From: Hyphomicrobiaceae bacterium
Lineage (GTDB): Bacteria > Pseudomonadota > Alphaproteobacteria > Rhizobiales > Hyphomicrobiaceae
Direction of reading: 5' to 3'
NCBI GenBank assembly: GCA_020442185.1
Contig: JAGRKS010000026.1
Coordinates: 1 to 32,266, forward strand
DNA: 32,266 nucleotides
The first letter of the stretch is position 1. Every line of letters begins with the position of its first letter. This document shows, one piece after another, positions 7,707-15,656 of this stretch. The notes beneath the pieces were generated by a model. That model searched no databases. It worked only from the letters and a program-made list of their open reading frames with translations, and was not told the DNA's origin. A program made the translations under genes and the position numbers.

Positions 7707-10286
7707 ATGAGCTTCGTCGCACAGAACGACCTCGTCGCCCCGGCTGACCTGCTGGCCGACTATGGCGACCCGGCCAGTCGCCGTGGGACGCATGACGAGT
7801 TGCTCGGCGCGGACGGCACAGTCAAAGCCCACTGGCAGGGATTTCTCGCCGCGCTCTCGGCGACGAGCCCGGCCGAACGCGTAGCGCTCTCGTCGGCGCT
7901 CGACCGCCGTGTCCACCAGATGGGCATTGCCTACGATATTTTCGCCGATCCGACCGCCCCGACCCAGCGCTGGACCGTCGACCCTGTGCCACTGATCATC
8001 TCGGCCGGCGAATGGCGGTGGATCGAGAAAGCTCTGACGCAGCGGGTACGCCTGTTCGATGCCATCCTCGCCGACATCTACGGACCGCAAAGCCTGATGC
8101 GCGACGGCGTCATCCCGCCGGCGCTGATTTTTTCCGATCCTGCATTCCTGAGACCCTGCCAGGGCATCCGCCCACCGCGCGGCCACTTGCAGTTCTTCGC
8201 GTCCGATCTCGCGCGCAGTCCCGACGGCAGCTGGCGCATCATCGATACCCATACCGAGACGCCGGCAGGAATCGGCTCGGCGCTCGCCAACCGGGTCGCC
8301 CACACCCACGTCGCGGGCGAGATGTTCAAGGCCCTCAAGGGGCGCCGCGTTGCCGGGTTTTTCCAGGATCTGCAGGCGGCGATCGCTGATCTCAACGGCC
8401 ACGGCGCACCGCGCGTCGCCCTGCTGACGCCCGGACCGCAGCACGACGACTACTTCAGCCACGCCTATCTCGCACGCTATCTCGGCTGCCTGCTCGTCGA
8501 GGGCAACGACCTCAGAACCGACGAAGACCGCGTCTACCTGAAGACGCTGGAAGGTCTCAAGGAAGTCGACGTCATCATCCGCTGCGTCGAAGGCCGCAAC
8601 TGCGACCCTCTCGAACTCGATCCGAGCGGCTTCGGCGGTCCCGTCGGCCTGCTGCAGGGCGTCAGGCGTGCCCCGGGCCTCGTCACCAACGCCATCGGCT
8701 CGGCCGTCGTCCAGAACCGGGGACTCGGGATATTCCTTCCCGAAATCTGCCAACGGCTGCTGGGTGAGGATCTCCTGATCCAAGACGCACCACGCCGTTG
8801 GCTCGGCGACCAGACCGCCCGCTCCGAGGTGATGGGAGCACTCGACAACATCGTGATCAGGTCGACGCAGGAAGGTGCTGGCCGTCCAGGCCGCGCCGCC
8901 GTCGGCAAGCGGGCCGCGAACGATGGCGGTGATCCGGCGACGTTTGCCCGGGACCTCGCCATGATGGGCGATCGCCTCGTCGCCGAGGAGCGCGTCGGTT
9001 TCGGCACCACGCCATCACTCGCAGCCGGCGGCCTCGCCCCGGTGCCGTTCGCCGTCCGCCTGTTCGTGACCCGCGCCGGTGATGGCTTCACGGTGATGCC
9101 GGGCGGTCTCGCCATGACCATCGACCCCGACGTCTCGCTCGGCCTTTCCTCACCCGAAGGCAAGACGCGCGATGTCTGGGTGCTCGGCGACAGCGCGCAT
9201 CCCGCGTACTCGAGTTTATGGCGCCCGACGGTCGAAGCGGCACACGTCGCCCGCTCCCAACGCGTCACCCAAAGCCGCGCTGCCGACGACCTCTATTGGC
9301 TCGGCCGCTACAGCGAACGTGCCGACTGGACGATGCGCGTGTTGCGCAGCGCGCTCCAGCGGCAACAGGAGGACGGCGTGCCGACGGACGGCCGCGCCGC
9401 CTCGCGCCGGTGTCTCGAGGTGCTGCTGACGGATGAGCCAGAAACCGCCCCGCCTTATCGCGAGCAGGCTGATGCGGCGGCCATCGACCGCCTGACGCGG
9501 GCCCTGATCGCCGGCACGGTCGGCATACGCGCGCTGCCCCGCACCTTCGATGGCCTCTACCGCGTCGCAAGTCTGACACGAGACCGCCTTTCGCTCGAAG
9601 CGTGGCAGACGCTCGAGCGGTTCCAGCCCGGCAGCCAATGGCGCGAGGCGCTGACCGCGAGCCGATCGGGCGCCGCACTCGACCTGCTGGAGGAAGGGCT
9701 TGCCTCGCTCGCCGCATTTGCCGGCCTCATGCACGAGAACATGACCCGCAATTTCGGCTGGTCGTTCCTCGACATGGGGCGACGGTTGTCGCGCGCGTTC
9801 AACCTCTCCGAGGCGATCTCGGTGCTATTCGCGCAAGTCCCCGGCGACGATCTCCGGGAAGACGAGGAAGTCGCAAGCCTGCGCTTCCTTCTCGAAGCCG
9901 CCGACAGCTTCATCACCTATCGGTCGCGCTACCGGCTCGACCCCATGCTGCCGCTGGTGCTCGATCTGCTGCTCCTCGACGAAAGCAACCCGCGCAGCCT
10001 CGCCTTCCAGCTGGCCGCTATCGCCAATCATCTCGAAAGCATGCCGCAGGCGAGCCAGGGTATCGCCCTCCCCGAAGAGCGCCGCAAGATCCTGCAGCTG
10101 ACGACGGCGGTGCGCCTCGCCGACGTGCGTGGTCTCGCCAGCGGCGATCGCATGGAACTGGCAAAAATGATGGATCAGATGATCCGCGATCTACCGGAAC
10201 TTTCCAACACGATCGCCCGGCGCTATTTCAGCCTGCTCGAGGCCAAGCCGCAACGTCTGCGGACGCGACTGGGCAACAGTCCGTGA
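7707..10286 (+). CDS. Circularly permuted ATP-grasp and alpha-E domain fusion protein
   Basis: An 859-residue fusion of two proteins that are separate genes in many bacteria. Residues 1 to about 500 are a circularly permuted ATP-grasp domain (COG2308-like), with conserved stretches YDIFADP, RVRLFDAILADIYGP, RPPRGHLQFFASDLAR and IIDTHTETPAGIGSALANR. From about 522 on (SRAADDLYWLGRYSERAD) begins the helical alpha-E domain (COG2307-like), running to the C-terminus. Known neighbourhoods pair these domains with a transglutaminase-type peptidase, as here, and they were proposed to ligate amino acids or peptides into a product or onto a protein. It is cytoplasmic with no signal. The start has GAGAGGGA upstream. 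The next gene follows after 10 bases, so they form an operon. The domain calls are strong. The reaction product is unknown. Confidence 0.92.
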   Translation: MSFVAQNDLVAPADLLADYGDPASRRGTHDELLGADGTVKAHWQGFLAALSATSPAERVALSSALDRRVHQMGIAYDIFADPTAPTQRWTVDPVPLIISAGEWRWIEKALTQRVRLFDAILADIYGPQSLMRDGVIPPALIFSDPAFLRPCQGIRPPRGHLQFFASDLARSPDGSWRIIDTHTETPAGIGSALANRVAHTHVAGEMFKALKGRRVAGFFQDLQAAIADLNGHGAPRVALLTPGPQHDDYFSHAYLARYLGCLLVEGNDLRTDEDRVYLKTLEGLKEVDVIIRCVEGRNCDPLELDPSGFGGPVGLLQGVRRAPGLVTNAIGSAVVQNRGLGIFLPEICQRLLGEDLLIQDAPRRWLGDQTARSEVMGALDNIVIRSTQEGAGRPGRAAVGKRAANDGGDPATFARDLAMMGDRLVAEERVGFGTTPSLAAGGLAPVPFAVRLFVTRAGDGFTVMPGGLAMTIDPDVSLGLSSPEGKTRDVWVLGDSAHPAYSSLWRPTVEAAHVARSQRVTQSRAADDLYWLGRYSERADWTMRVLRSALQRQQEDGVPTDGRAASRRCLEVLLTDEPETAPPYREQADAAAIDRLTRALIAGTVGIRALPRTFDGLYRVASLTRDRLSLEAWQTLERFQPGSQWREALTASRSGAALDLLEEGLASLAAFAGLMHENMTRNFGWSFLDMGRRLSRAFNLSEAISVLFAQVPGDDLREDEEVASLRFLLEAADSFITYRSRYRLDPMLPLVLDLLLLDESNPRSLAFQLAAIANHLESMPQASQGIALPEERRKILQLTTAVRLADVRGLASGDRMELAKMMDQMIRDLPELSNTIARRYFSLLEAKPQRLRTRLGNSP

Positions 10287-10296
10287 AACACGCCAC

Positions 10297-11169
10297 ATGA
10301 AATACGATATCAGCCACAAGACCCTCTATCGCTACGAGCAGCCGGTGCTGCAGTCGCACCAGTGCCTGCACCTGTCGCCACGGCTGATGCCGCATCAGAC
10401 GGTGCTGAAGCATGCATTGCTGATCGAACCGGCGCCGACCGTTCGCCACGATAGTGTCGATGCGTTCGGCAACCCCGTCGTCTTGCTCGAGATCGACCAC
10501 CAGCACGACGTGTTCGTGGTGCACGCGACAAGCACGATCGCGGTTTCCACGCCGGCACCGATCGCACCGTCCTCGAGTTTGCCCTGGGAAAAAGTCGTCG
10601 ACACCGTGCGCAATGGCGCCCCGCCGATCGACCTGTCGGTTCTGCAGTTCACATGTGCTTCGCGACTGACGCCACCGAGCCGCGCGGTCGCCGAATTCGT
10701 CGCACCGTCGTTTCCGAAGAGCCGGCCCATGGTCGAGGCCGTCCTCGACCTGACGCGGCGGATCTTCACTGAATTCCGCTTCGATGCGACCGCGACGGAC
10801 ATCTCGACTCCGATCGACGAGGTGCTGCGACTGCGCCGCGGCGTCTGCCAGGACTTCTCGCATCTGGCACTCGCCTGCCTCCGCGCCCTGAAACTTCCGG
10901 CGCGCTACGTCAGCGGCTACCTGCTGACCAGACCGCCACCCGGTCAGGAGAAGTTGCGCGGGGCCGATGCATCGCACGCCTGGATTTCCGTGTGGGTGCC
11001 CGAACTCGGCTGGATCGATTTCGATCCGACCAATGGTGTCATGCCGACAAATGAGCACATCGCCATCGCCTATGGCCGCGATTATGACGACATCAACCCG
11101 ATTTCCGGGATCATTCTCGGTGGCGCCAACCACACGGTTTCCGTTTCGGTCGACGTCGATCCTGCCTGA
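10297..11169 (+). CDS. Bacterial transglutaminase-like cysteine peptidase
   Basis: A 290-residue protein with an N-terminal bacterial transglutaminase beta domain (MKYDISHKTLYRYEQPV, then LSPRLMPHQ) and a transglutaminase core. The catalytic triad is present: C184 in RRGVCQDFSH, H227 in ASHAW and an aspartate in WIDFDPTN (241-243). Proteins of this type are usually thought to hydrolyse or transfer amide bonds. It is joined to the ATP-grasp/alpha-E gene with a 10-base gap and no strong ribosome site of its own, which suggests translational coupling. The two together match the ATP-grasp/alpha-E/transglutaminase module. The proteasome-like Anbu peptidase that often accompanies the module is not in the window. 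Length is normal for the family. Confidence 0.93.
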   Translation: MKYDISHKTLYRYEQPVLQSHQCLHLSPRLMPHQTVLKHALLIEPAPTVRHDSVDAFGNPVVLLEIDHQHDVFVVHATSTIAVSTPAPIAPSSSLPWEKVVDTVRNGAPPIDLSVLQFTCASRLTPPSRAVAEFVAPSFPKSRPMVEAVLDLTRRIFTEFRFDATATDISTPIDEVLRLRRGVCQDFSHLALACLRALKLPARYVSGYLLTRPPPGQEKLRGADASHAWISVWVPELGWIDFDPTNGVMPTNEHIAIAYGRDYDDINPISGIILGGANHTVSVSVDVDPA

Positions 11170-11435
11170 ACGAAAACCACGGTCTGTACAACGGTCTGAA
11201 CCGTATAGCGGCCGTACCTCTCCCATGCTGACCGAGCGTTTCGTTTACGTATGATCCATTGGTCGACAGCACCGCCACGAATTGACATCGGTCAAGTTGC
11301 CGGAACCGCATCGGCGCCATCCTGGCGCATGATCCGGTACCACGCTCATGAGTTCGCGTAATCCCGACGCTTCATGGCCGTGACAGCCGGGCCCGGCAGC
11401 AAGCAGCTTTCCGCTGCCGTACGGAGGACCCGCTC

Positions 11436-11720
11436 ATGCCCCATGAATGGCCTATGTACGATCAAGTCGAGCGACGCGCGCGACGGCTTAAGGATATGAT
11501 CCACCGCACGGGAGCCAACAGCAGCCGGCTCGTACGCCATCGTGGCGGCGCAACCATCGCCGAAGCCTCGCGCAATTGCCTCGTGTGCCCGCATCCGACG
11601 GCCTGCCTCGAATGGCTCGACGATCCCTCGCTCGCCGATCCCGCACCGCCACCCTTCTGCGCGAACTGCGCGTTGCTGAGTGAGTTCCGCGATCACGCGG
11701 AGGGCGAAGCACCACCCTGA
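11436..11720 (+). CDS. Small cysteine-rich DUF6455-like protein
   Basis: A 94-residue protein with five cysteines at positions 48, 51, 57, 75 and 78: a CLVCPHPTACLEWL motif followed by PPPFCANCALL. This pattern resembles the DUF6455 family of short alphaproteobacterial proteins and suggests metal binding, possibly zinc or iron. No function is established. The ATG at 11436 has a clear GGAGG at 11423-11427. It is preceded by a 266-bp gap and ends 29 bases from the convergent DUF1194 gene. No signal peptide is visible. The gene assignment is good because of the ribosome site and cysteine spacing. The family call is moderate. Confidence 0.72.
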   Translation: MPHEWPMYDQVERRARRLKDMIHRTGANSSRLVRHRGGATIAEASRNCLVCPHPTACLEWLDDPSLADPAPPPFCANCALLSEFRDHAEGEAPP

Positions 11721-11749
11721 GTGTTTGAAGCAACCGCTCAGCCGCCGTT

Positions 11750-12631
11750 CTACCGCCGGGCCAGCAGCGACAGCTCGGGCCGCTGCAAGACGCCGGGTGC
11801 TGCGACCTCGAGGATGAATTTGCGCCGGATCGCGCGCGCGAAATCCTCATACCCATTTGCCGTGATCACGAACGCACCCGGACCGCCCATAACATGGCGC
11901 TCATACCAAAGCGTCAGCGTGCGGGCGTCAGATTCCGACGGCAGCGGAAACTCGGTCTGTGTCGAACCCGGTGCACGGTTCCACCGCTCGATCTCGCGCT
12001 CGCTCCCGTCCTCGAGGATCGGCAGTCCGTTGATAGTGACGCCGTCCTTGACGAGCCGGTCGCGCAGACCGTCGACGTAGGTGACAGATGTGCAGTTGTC
12101 CGGCCCGTCCCCCGAAATGTCGACGACGACCCGGTCCGCCTTGACCGGCACCGGATTGAGCGTGTTGTCGGCGAGATATGCCATCAGCCGGCCGAGGCAG
12201 GTGTACTCTCCTGCGACGACGGGCAACGAACGCAGCATGCGTGCCACCGCCGCAGCATCGGACGCGCTCGCGATCCACGTCCAAGGCAACAGCACGCGGG
12301 CGCGATCGGCCCAACCAATGAGCGTGAACAGGATCGCGCGTCTTGGCCCGCTGGTAATGACGCGCACCACATCCGCGTCTTCGAGCGCCTGCGCGATACC
12401 CTCCATCTGCAGCCGGTATCGCTCCTCGTCCACCGATTGGGAAATGTCGACCGCCATGACGAGAGCCGTATCGACGGCATCCTCGCCCGCGGCCCGCGCG
12501 CCAGAGCGCCCCTCACCGATCACCAGCGCCGCCGAGAGTGCGATGAGTGTCGCGCACCAGGTGAGCAGGCGGCGTGGTGTGCCGGCTGGAGTGCTGGTTG
12601 AAACAGATTTTGCAGCGGCGGATAGCGACAC
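11750..12631 (-). CDS. Exported DUF1194 protein (VWA-like)
   Basis: A protein of about 293 residues in the DUF1194 family, a VWA-like fold of unknown function found in Alphaproteobacteria. After a signal peptide (LLTWCATLIALSAALVIGEG, then ARA) come ALVMAVDISQSVDEERY, with the DxSxS metal site, and VVVDISGDGPDNCTS. The ATG furthest upstream (12892) would overlap the DUF883 gene on the other strand and its EcfG promoter. A GTG at 12631 with AGAGG seven bases upstream starts just before the signal peptide and is my choice. It is convergent with the DUF6455-like gene and divergent from the DUF883 gene. This is the second exported VWA-type protein in the window, but it is not closely similar to the one at 1720. 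Confidence 0.88.
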   Translation of the reverse strand: MSLSAAAKSVSTSTPAGTPRRLLTWCATLIALSAALVIGEGRSGARAAGEDAVDTALVMAVDISQSVDEERYRLQMEGIAQALEDADVVRVITSGPRRAILFTLIGWADRARVLLPWTWIASASDAAAVARMLRSLPVVAGEYTCLGRLMAYLADNTLNPVPVKADRVVVDISGDGPDNCTSVTYVDGLRDRLVKDGVTINGLPILEDGSEREIERWNRAPGSTQTEFPLPSESDARTLTLWYERHVMGGPGAFVITANGYEDFARAIRRKFILEVAAPGVLQRPELSLLARR

Positions 12632-12740
12632 GTCGGCCTCTCGAAAAGCGATCCCGTCAACGTCCGCCGGAGCGACGCGGCCCAACGGTAGCCAAGCGCG
12701 CCTCGGTTGGCAAACGTCAGTCCTCGCCGACCCCGCCGGT

Positions 12741-12765
12741 GGAACCCGTTGTCGCCGTGGGCGTT
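12741..12765 (+). promoter_or_regulatory. EcfG (general stress response) promoter
   Basis: GGAAC at 12741-12745, a 16-base spacer and CGTT at 12762-12765 match the consensus of the alphaproteobacterial general-stress sigma factor EcfG (GGAAC, 16-17 bases, CGTT) without a mismatch. Transcription would start near 12772, about 33 bases before the DUF883 start codon, leaving room for the GAAGGAG ribosome site. DUF883-type proteins are frequent members of stress regulons, which fits. This is seen by eye and not tested. Confidence 0.75.
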
Positions 12766-12804
12766 CTGTCATCCAGAAATTGTGAACCAACGAAGGAGCC
12801 CGCC

Positions 12805-13119
12805 ATGAATGCAACGTCACATGCGTCCGACGCTCGCGCGCATCTTGGGAATGCAGCCGATGACATCCGCGCTGCCGCCCGCGATACCGCACAGAACCTC
12901 AAGGACAAGGCGCGCACCAGCGCTTCTTCTATCGAGGATCAATTCGAGCATGTCGGCCGCCAGGTAAGTGCGGTCGCTGATGATGCTTCCCGCGAGGTCC
13001 GCGAGGTTGCCAAGACCATGCAGGGCGCGCTCGACGAAAGCCTGCGCGAGAGGCCGATGGCGACACTTGGCATGGCCGTCGTCGCGGCGTTCGTGCTCGG
13101 CGCAATCTGGAAAAGCTGA
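12805..13119 (+). CDS. DUF883 family protein (ElaB/YqjD-like)
   Basis: A 104-residue protein with a long charged, probably coiled-coil helical part (AADDIRAAARDTAQNLKDKA ... VGRQVSAVADDASREVREVAKTM, about residues 17-75) and a single C-terminal hydrophobic segment (ATLGMAVVAAFVLGAIW) preceded by the family's RERPMA motif. ElaB/YqjD proteins are inner-membrane anchored, and E. coli members bind ribosomes in stationary phase. The ATG at 12805 has GAAGGAG at 12792-12798. A longer frame from 12574 exists but would run through the promoter. It is preceded by a perfect EcfG promoter and followed by a GC-rich hairpin. The next gene is a YqjE-like membrane protein, echoing the E. coli yqjD-yqjE order. 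Confidence 0.87.
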   Translation: MNATSHASDARAHLGNAADDIRAAARDTAQNLKDKARTSASSIEDQFEHVGRQVSAVADDASREVREVAKTMQGALDESLRERPMATLGMAVVAAFVLGAIWKS

Positions 13120-13124
13120 AGCGT

Positions 13125-13163
13125 CGTCCGGCGTCGGTGCCGATTGTGTGCCGACGCCGGACG
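13125..13163 (+). terminator. Strong GC hairpin after the DUF883 gene
   Basis: A 13-bp stem (13125-13137 with 13151-13163, core GTCCGGCGTCGG) and a 13-base loop begin six bases after the stop codon. No T-run follows, so it may be a weak or factor-assisted terminator, or an mRNA 3' end stabiliser. It separates the EcfG-driven DUF883 gene from the holin-like gene. Confidence 0.5.
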
Positions 13164-13292
13164 CGACTAGGCGACGCCCCCAGGAAGCGATCGCAAGGCG
13201 AGCGCCACGCGCATTCGCCCCGTGAGACGGAACACTAGCGACCGAAATCTGCGGCACGCCCCCGTTCCATTGCCGAACCAACGGAGCCCGTC

Positions 13293-13808
13293 ATGTTCAA
13301 TGCCTTCGCGGACGACGCAAAACAATTCGCCCGAGAACTCGCCGCGGAAGGAGGTCTCTGGCTTTTGATGGGACTTCTGATCCTCGTGAGCCTCGGTTTC
13401 ATCATCGCGGCCACCTACCTCGCCCTTGCGAGCAGCATGGGCCCGATCGCGGCATGCGCGATCCTCGCTGGCGTGTTGCTTATCGCGGCGGGCGCGACCG
13501 CCATCATCCTCAGGCAGCGCGAGCCCGTTTTGACGCGCGACAACGAAGGGCGCGCCGAACAGTCCGCCGGCGCATTGCCGTTCGGCCTCGATGCCACCCA
13601 GGCCGCCGCAATGCTTCCGACCGTCCTGAGCGTCCTCTCTCTGACGAAGCGTGCCGCTCGCGGCGTCGGCCGGAATTTGCCGGTCGTCGTACTCGCAGCA
13701 GTGCTCTTCTGGTTGTTCAATTCCGGGCGCGATCAAGCCGAGGTTGCGACGGCCGAGGCAAGCGATGGCATGGCGATGCCGCCGACTGGCCCCGGCGCAC
13801 AGGCCTGA
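13293..13808 (+). CDS. Putative holin-X/YqjE-like membrane protein
   Basis: A 171-residue membrane protein. Two long hydrophobic segments (about 22-46 and 51-73) form a hairpin, and a third lies near 130-142 (LPVVVLAAVLFWLF), followed by an acidic and proline-rich tail. The N-terminal FARELAAEGG segment and helix pair resemble the YqjE/holin-X type proteins often encoded beside DUF883 genes. These are not proven phage holins. The ATG at 13293 has GGAG upstream, in a leader almost identical to that of the DUF883 gene (GAACCAACG, then GGAGCCCG, then C or T, then CATG). The 173-bp gap before it lacks a clear EcfG promoter. Function is unknown. Confidence 0.75.
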   Translation: MFNAFADDAKQFARELAAEGGLWLLMGLLILVSLGFIIAATYLALASSMGPIAACAILAGVLLIAAGATAIILRQREPVLTRDNEGRAEQSAGALPFGLDATQAAAMLPTVLSVLSLTKRAARGVGRNLPVVVLAAVLFWLFNSGRDQAEVATAEASDGMAMPPTGPGAQA

Positions 13809-13875
13809 TCCGGCCGCCCCGTTGCATCGCTGGTTGCAACCGCCAACGGCACCTCGCTGTGCAATGTGTTCGCCG

Positions 13876-13911
13876 CAAATGAAGAAGGGCCCGCCTCGCG
13901 GCGCGCCCTTC
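13876..13911 (-). terminator. Terminator of the M15-like peptidase gene
   Basis: GAAGGGC at 13884-13890 pairs with GCCCTTC at 13905-13911, with a further CGCC-TCGC-GGCG inner stem. Read on the minus strand the hairpin is followed by TTCTTCATTT, giving a Rho-independent terminator for the minus-strand gene that ends at 13944. The plus-strand gene ending at 13808 meets the same hairpin but has no T-run on its side. Confidence 0.7.
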
Positions 13912-13943
13912 CCTCACTCGCGTTGTGCCGGATGGCTCAGCGA

Positions 13944-14459
13944 TCACTGCGCGTTGGCATAACGCCCGGTCTTGCGATGCGGAGCATACACATAGGCCTG
14001 GTTGCGCTTGCTCTTCGCCTTCGCATAGCGCCGCTTCTTCGACTTCGACGAGCGGCTCGCGTAGCGGCCCGAACCCTGGCACTTGTGGAAGCGCACGCGA
14101 GGGCCCGTATCGATGTGGATGTGATGCATTCCGCAGCTGTACGTGCCGACGCCACCCGAATGGTTGGCCTTCAGCCACGCCACGACTTGGCTGTATTTGC
14201 CCGGCGGCGGGTTGAAGTCCACAGCGCGGCAAGATGCATGATAGCTCGCCCGGCCCGAACCCGCGATGCGAGCGCCGGGGCGATGTGTCGAGATGACCTG
14301 CACGGGTCCAAATTTCGCGCGGATCTGGTTGAGTTTGGACGCCAGCGCGCTCGGCATGCAGCCGGCATTGGCACTGGTCGTCGGAACGGCGATCGCTGTC
14401 ACGAGCGCAAGCACTGTGAGTGCCAGAACGCGGAACGGTGTGTGCGATCTATTTTTCAT
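13944..14459 (-). CDS. Exported M15/YcbK-like peptidase domain protein
   Basis: A 171-residue exported protein with a signal peptide (residues 1-32, ending TTSANA) and a small LAS/M15-type zinc peptidase core. Candidate zinc ligands are H74 and D81 in SYHASCRAVDF and H115 in MHHIHID, matching the SxHxxGxAxD and HxH patterns except that a cysteine and arginine replace the usual glycine region. Such proteins cleave or bind cell-wall peptides. About 40 C-terminal residues form a Ser/Lys/Arg/Tyr-rich basic tail. The ATG at 14459 has GGGGAG upstream. The frame extends further up to 14654, but the signal peptide sets this start. A hairpin sharing the same GAAGGGC arms as the terminator lies in its leader. 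It could be a structural cell-wall protein rather than an active enzyme. Confidence 0.8.
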   Translation of the reverse strand: MKNRSHTPFRVLALTVLALVTAIAVPTTSANAGCMPSALASKLNQIRAKFGPVQVISTHRPGARIAGSGRASYHASCRAVDFNPPPGKYSQVVAWLKANHSGGVGTYSCGMHHIHIDTGPRVRFHKCQGSGRYASRSSKSKKRRYAKAKSKRNQAYVYAPHRKTGRYANAQ

Positions 14460-14792
14460 AGGTATTGCTCCCCTATGTGTTTCAACAACGCCCTTCCCCG
14501 AGAACCTCGGCGAAGGGCGTGAGCGCTGTAGGGGGCGAGTTGGGGCAACGAAAAGGCAAATACGCTGTCGTGCGGCGATTTGACATAAAAACCAGAGACT
14601 TGATGAAACATGATGCAACAACACGTGAAGAATCGCGTGTCGTCCCGCGGCCAATGGACGCGATCACGCACATGTCGGCACTGCGCGAAACGAGGCACCA
14701 TGTGCGGCGGGCGGATCGCAGCCTGAAACCAAGTTGGGGAGCGCTGCATCCGTCCGCTCGCCCTCGCCATCGACGCGCGCTATAACCCCCCG
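14460..14792. other. 333-bp divergent gap between the M15-like gene and kdsA
   Basis: The gap holds a palindrome at 14488-14520 near the M15-like gene and, at the other end, TATAAC at 14781-14786 placed six bases before the kdsA ATG. No ribosome site precedes kdsA, only a run of C, so a leaderless transcript starting at or next to the ATG is possible. No -35 match is clear. No small gene is supported. Confidence 0.35.
14488..14520. repeat. 33-bp palindrome with GAAGGGC arms
   Basis: ACGCCCTTC at 14488-14496 and GAAGGGCGT at 14512-14520 are exact complements, and a CGAG/CTCG inner stem continues towards an AAC loop. It lies 29 bases upstream of the M15-like start, in its probable leader. The outer arms repeat those of the terminator at the other end of that gene, like an extragenic palindromic element flanking it. 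Confidence 0.6.
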
Positions 14793-15656
14793 ATGACCAC
14801 GCATGACCCATTGAAGCCGAACGCCGTCGTCCGCGCCGGAGACGTGACGTTCGCCAACAACGCACCGATTTCAGTGCTCGCCGGCCCGTGCCAGATGGAG
14901 AGCCGCACGCACGCGCTCGAAATGGCCTCCGCGCTGAAGGAGATCGCCGACAAGATCGGCATCGGTCTCGTCTTCAAGGCGAGTTTCGACAAGGCCAACC
15001 GCACGTCACTCACGGGCAAGCGCGGTATCGGCCTCGACAAGGCGCTGGCGGTGTTCGCCGAAATTCGCGAAAGCCTCGGCCTGCCCGTCGTCACCGACGT
15101 CCACGACGCGAGCCAGTGCGCGCCGGTCGCGGAGGTCGTGGATATCCTGCAGATTCCCGCGTTCCTCTGCCGCCAGACCGATCTGCTGATCGCGGCGGCG
15201 AAGACCGGGCGCATCGTCAAGATCAAGAAGGGCCAGTTCCTCGCGCCCTGGGACATGAGGAATGTCGTCGCCAAGGTCGTCGGCTCGGGCAACCCCAACG
15301 TCCTCCTCACCGAACGCGGCGCCTCGTTCGGCTACAACACGCTCGTCGTCGACATGCGCTCGCTGCCGATCATGGCCGAGACCGGTGCGCCGGTGATCTT
15401 CGATGCCACGCATTCCGTGCAGCAGCCGGGGGGGCAGGGCACCAGCTCCGGCGGCGACCGGCGTTTCGTCCCCGTGCTGGCGCGCGCCGCGGTGGCAGTG
15501 GGCGTTGCAGGGCTTTTCATCGAGACGCACCAGGATCCCGACAACGCGCCGTCCGACGGCCCGAACATGGTGCCGCTGAAGGAATTGCCGGCGCTGCTCG
15601 CGGACCTCGTGATGCTCGACAAGGCGGTGAAGCGGCAGGCGACCCGCTCGGCCTGA
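14793..15656 (+). CDS. kdsA: 3-deoxy-8-phosphooctulonate (KDO-8-P) synthase
   Basis: A 287-residue enzyme that condenses phosphoenolpyruvate with arabinose 5-phosphate to KDO 8-phosphate for lipopolysaccharide. It is clearly KdsA: LAGPCQMES, VFKASFDKANRTS, IPAFLCRQTDLL, KKGQFLAPWDM, FDATHSVQ and PSDGPNMVPL. It is of the metal-dependent class: the ligands known from Aquifex KdsA (C11, H185, E222, D233) occur here as C33, H207, E244 and D255, all shifted by 22 residues, whereas E. coli KdsA has Asn at the cysteine position. The start has no Shine-Dalgarno sequence. TATAAC ends six bases before the ATG. It stands alone, not in the pyrG-kdsA-eno arrangement seen elsewhere. Length is normal. Confidence 0.97.
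   Translation: MTTHDPLKPNAVVRAGDVTFANNAPISVLAGPCQMESRTHALEMASALKEIADKIGIGLVFKASFDKANRTSLTGKRGIGLDKALAVFAEIRESLGLPVVTDVHDASQCAPVAEVVDILQIPAFLCRQTDLLIAAAKTGRIVKIKKGQFLAPWDMRNVVAKVVGSGNPNVLLTERGASFGYNTLVVDMRSLPIMAETGAPVIFDATHSVQQPGGQGTSSGGDRRFVPVLARAAVAVGVAGLFIETHQDPDNAPSDGPNMVPLKELPALLADLVMLDKAVKRQATRSA

Noticed and set aside
7695..8783. A 362-codon antisense frame in the ATP-grasp gene
   Set aside because: Same reasoning: no ribosome site, no motif, real gene opposite.
11330..11370. RpoE-type promoter TGATCC ... CGTAAT before the DUF6455-like gene
   Set aside because: The spacing is about five bases longer than in the rpoE promoter, outside the range for this sigma factor.
12632..12892. Longer N-terminus of the DUF1194 protein from ATG 12892
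   Set aside because: It would overlap the DUF883 start and the EcfG promoter, and puts a signal peptide 100 residues inside the protein. GTG 12631 with AGAGG is better.
13229..13253. A second EcfG promoter before the holin-like gene
   Set aside because: GGAAC is present, but at 16-17 bases the sequence is TGCG/GCGG rather than CGTT.
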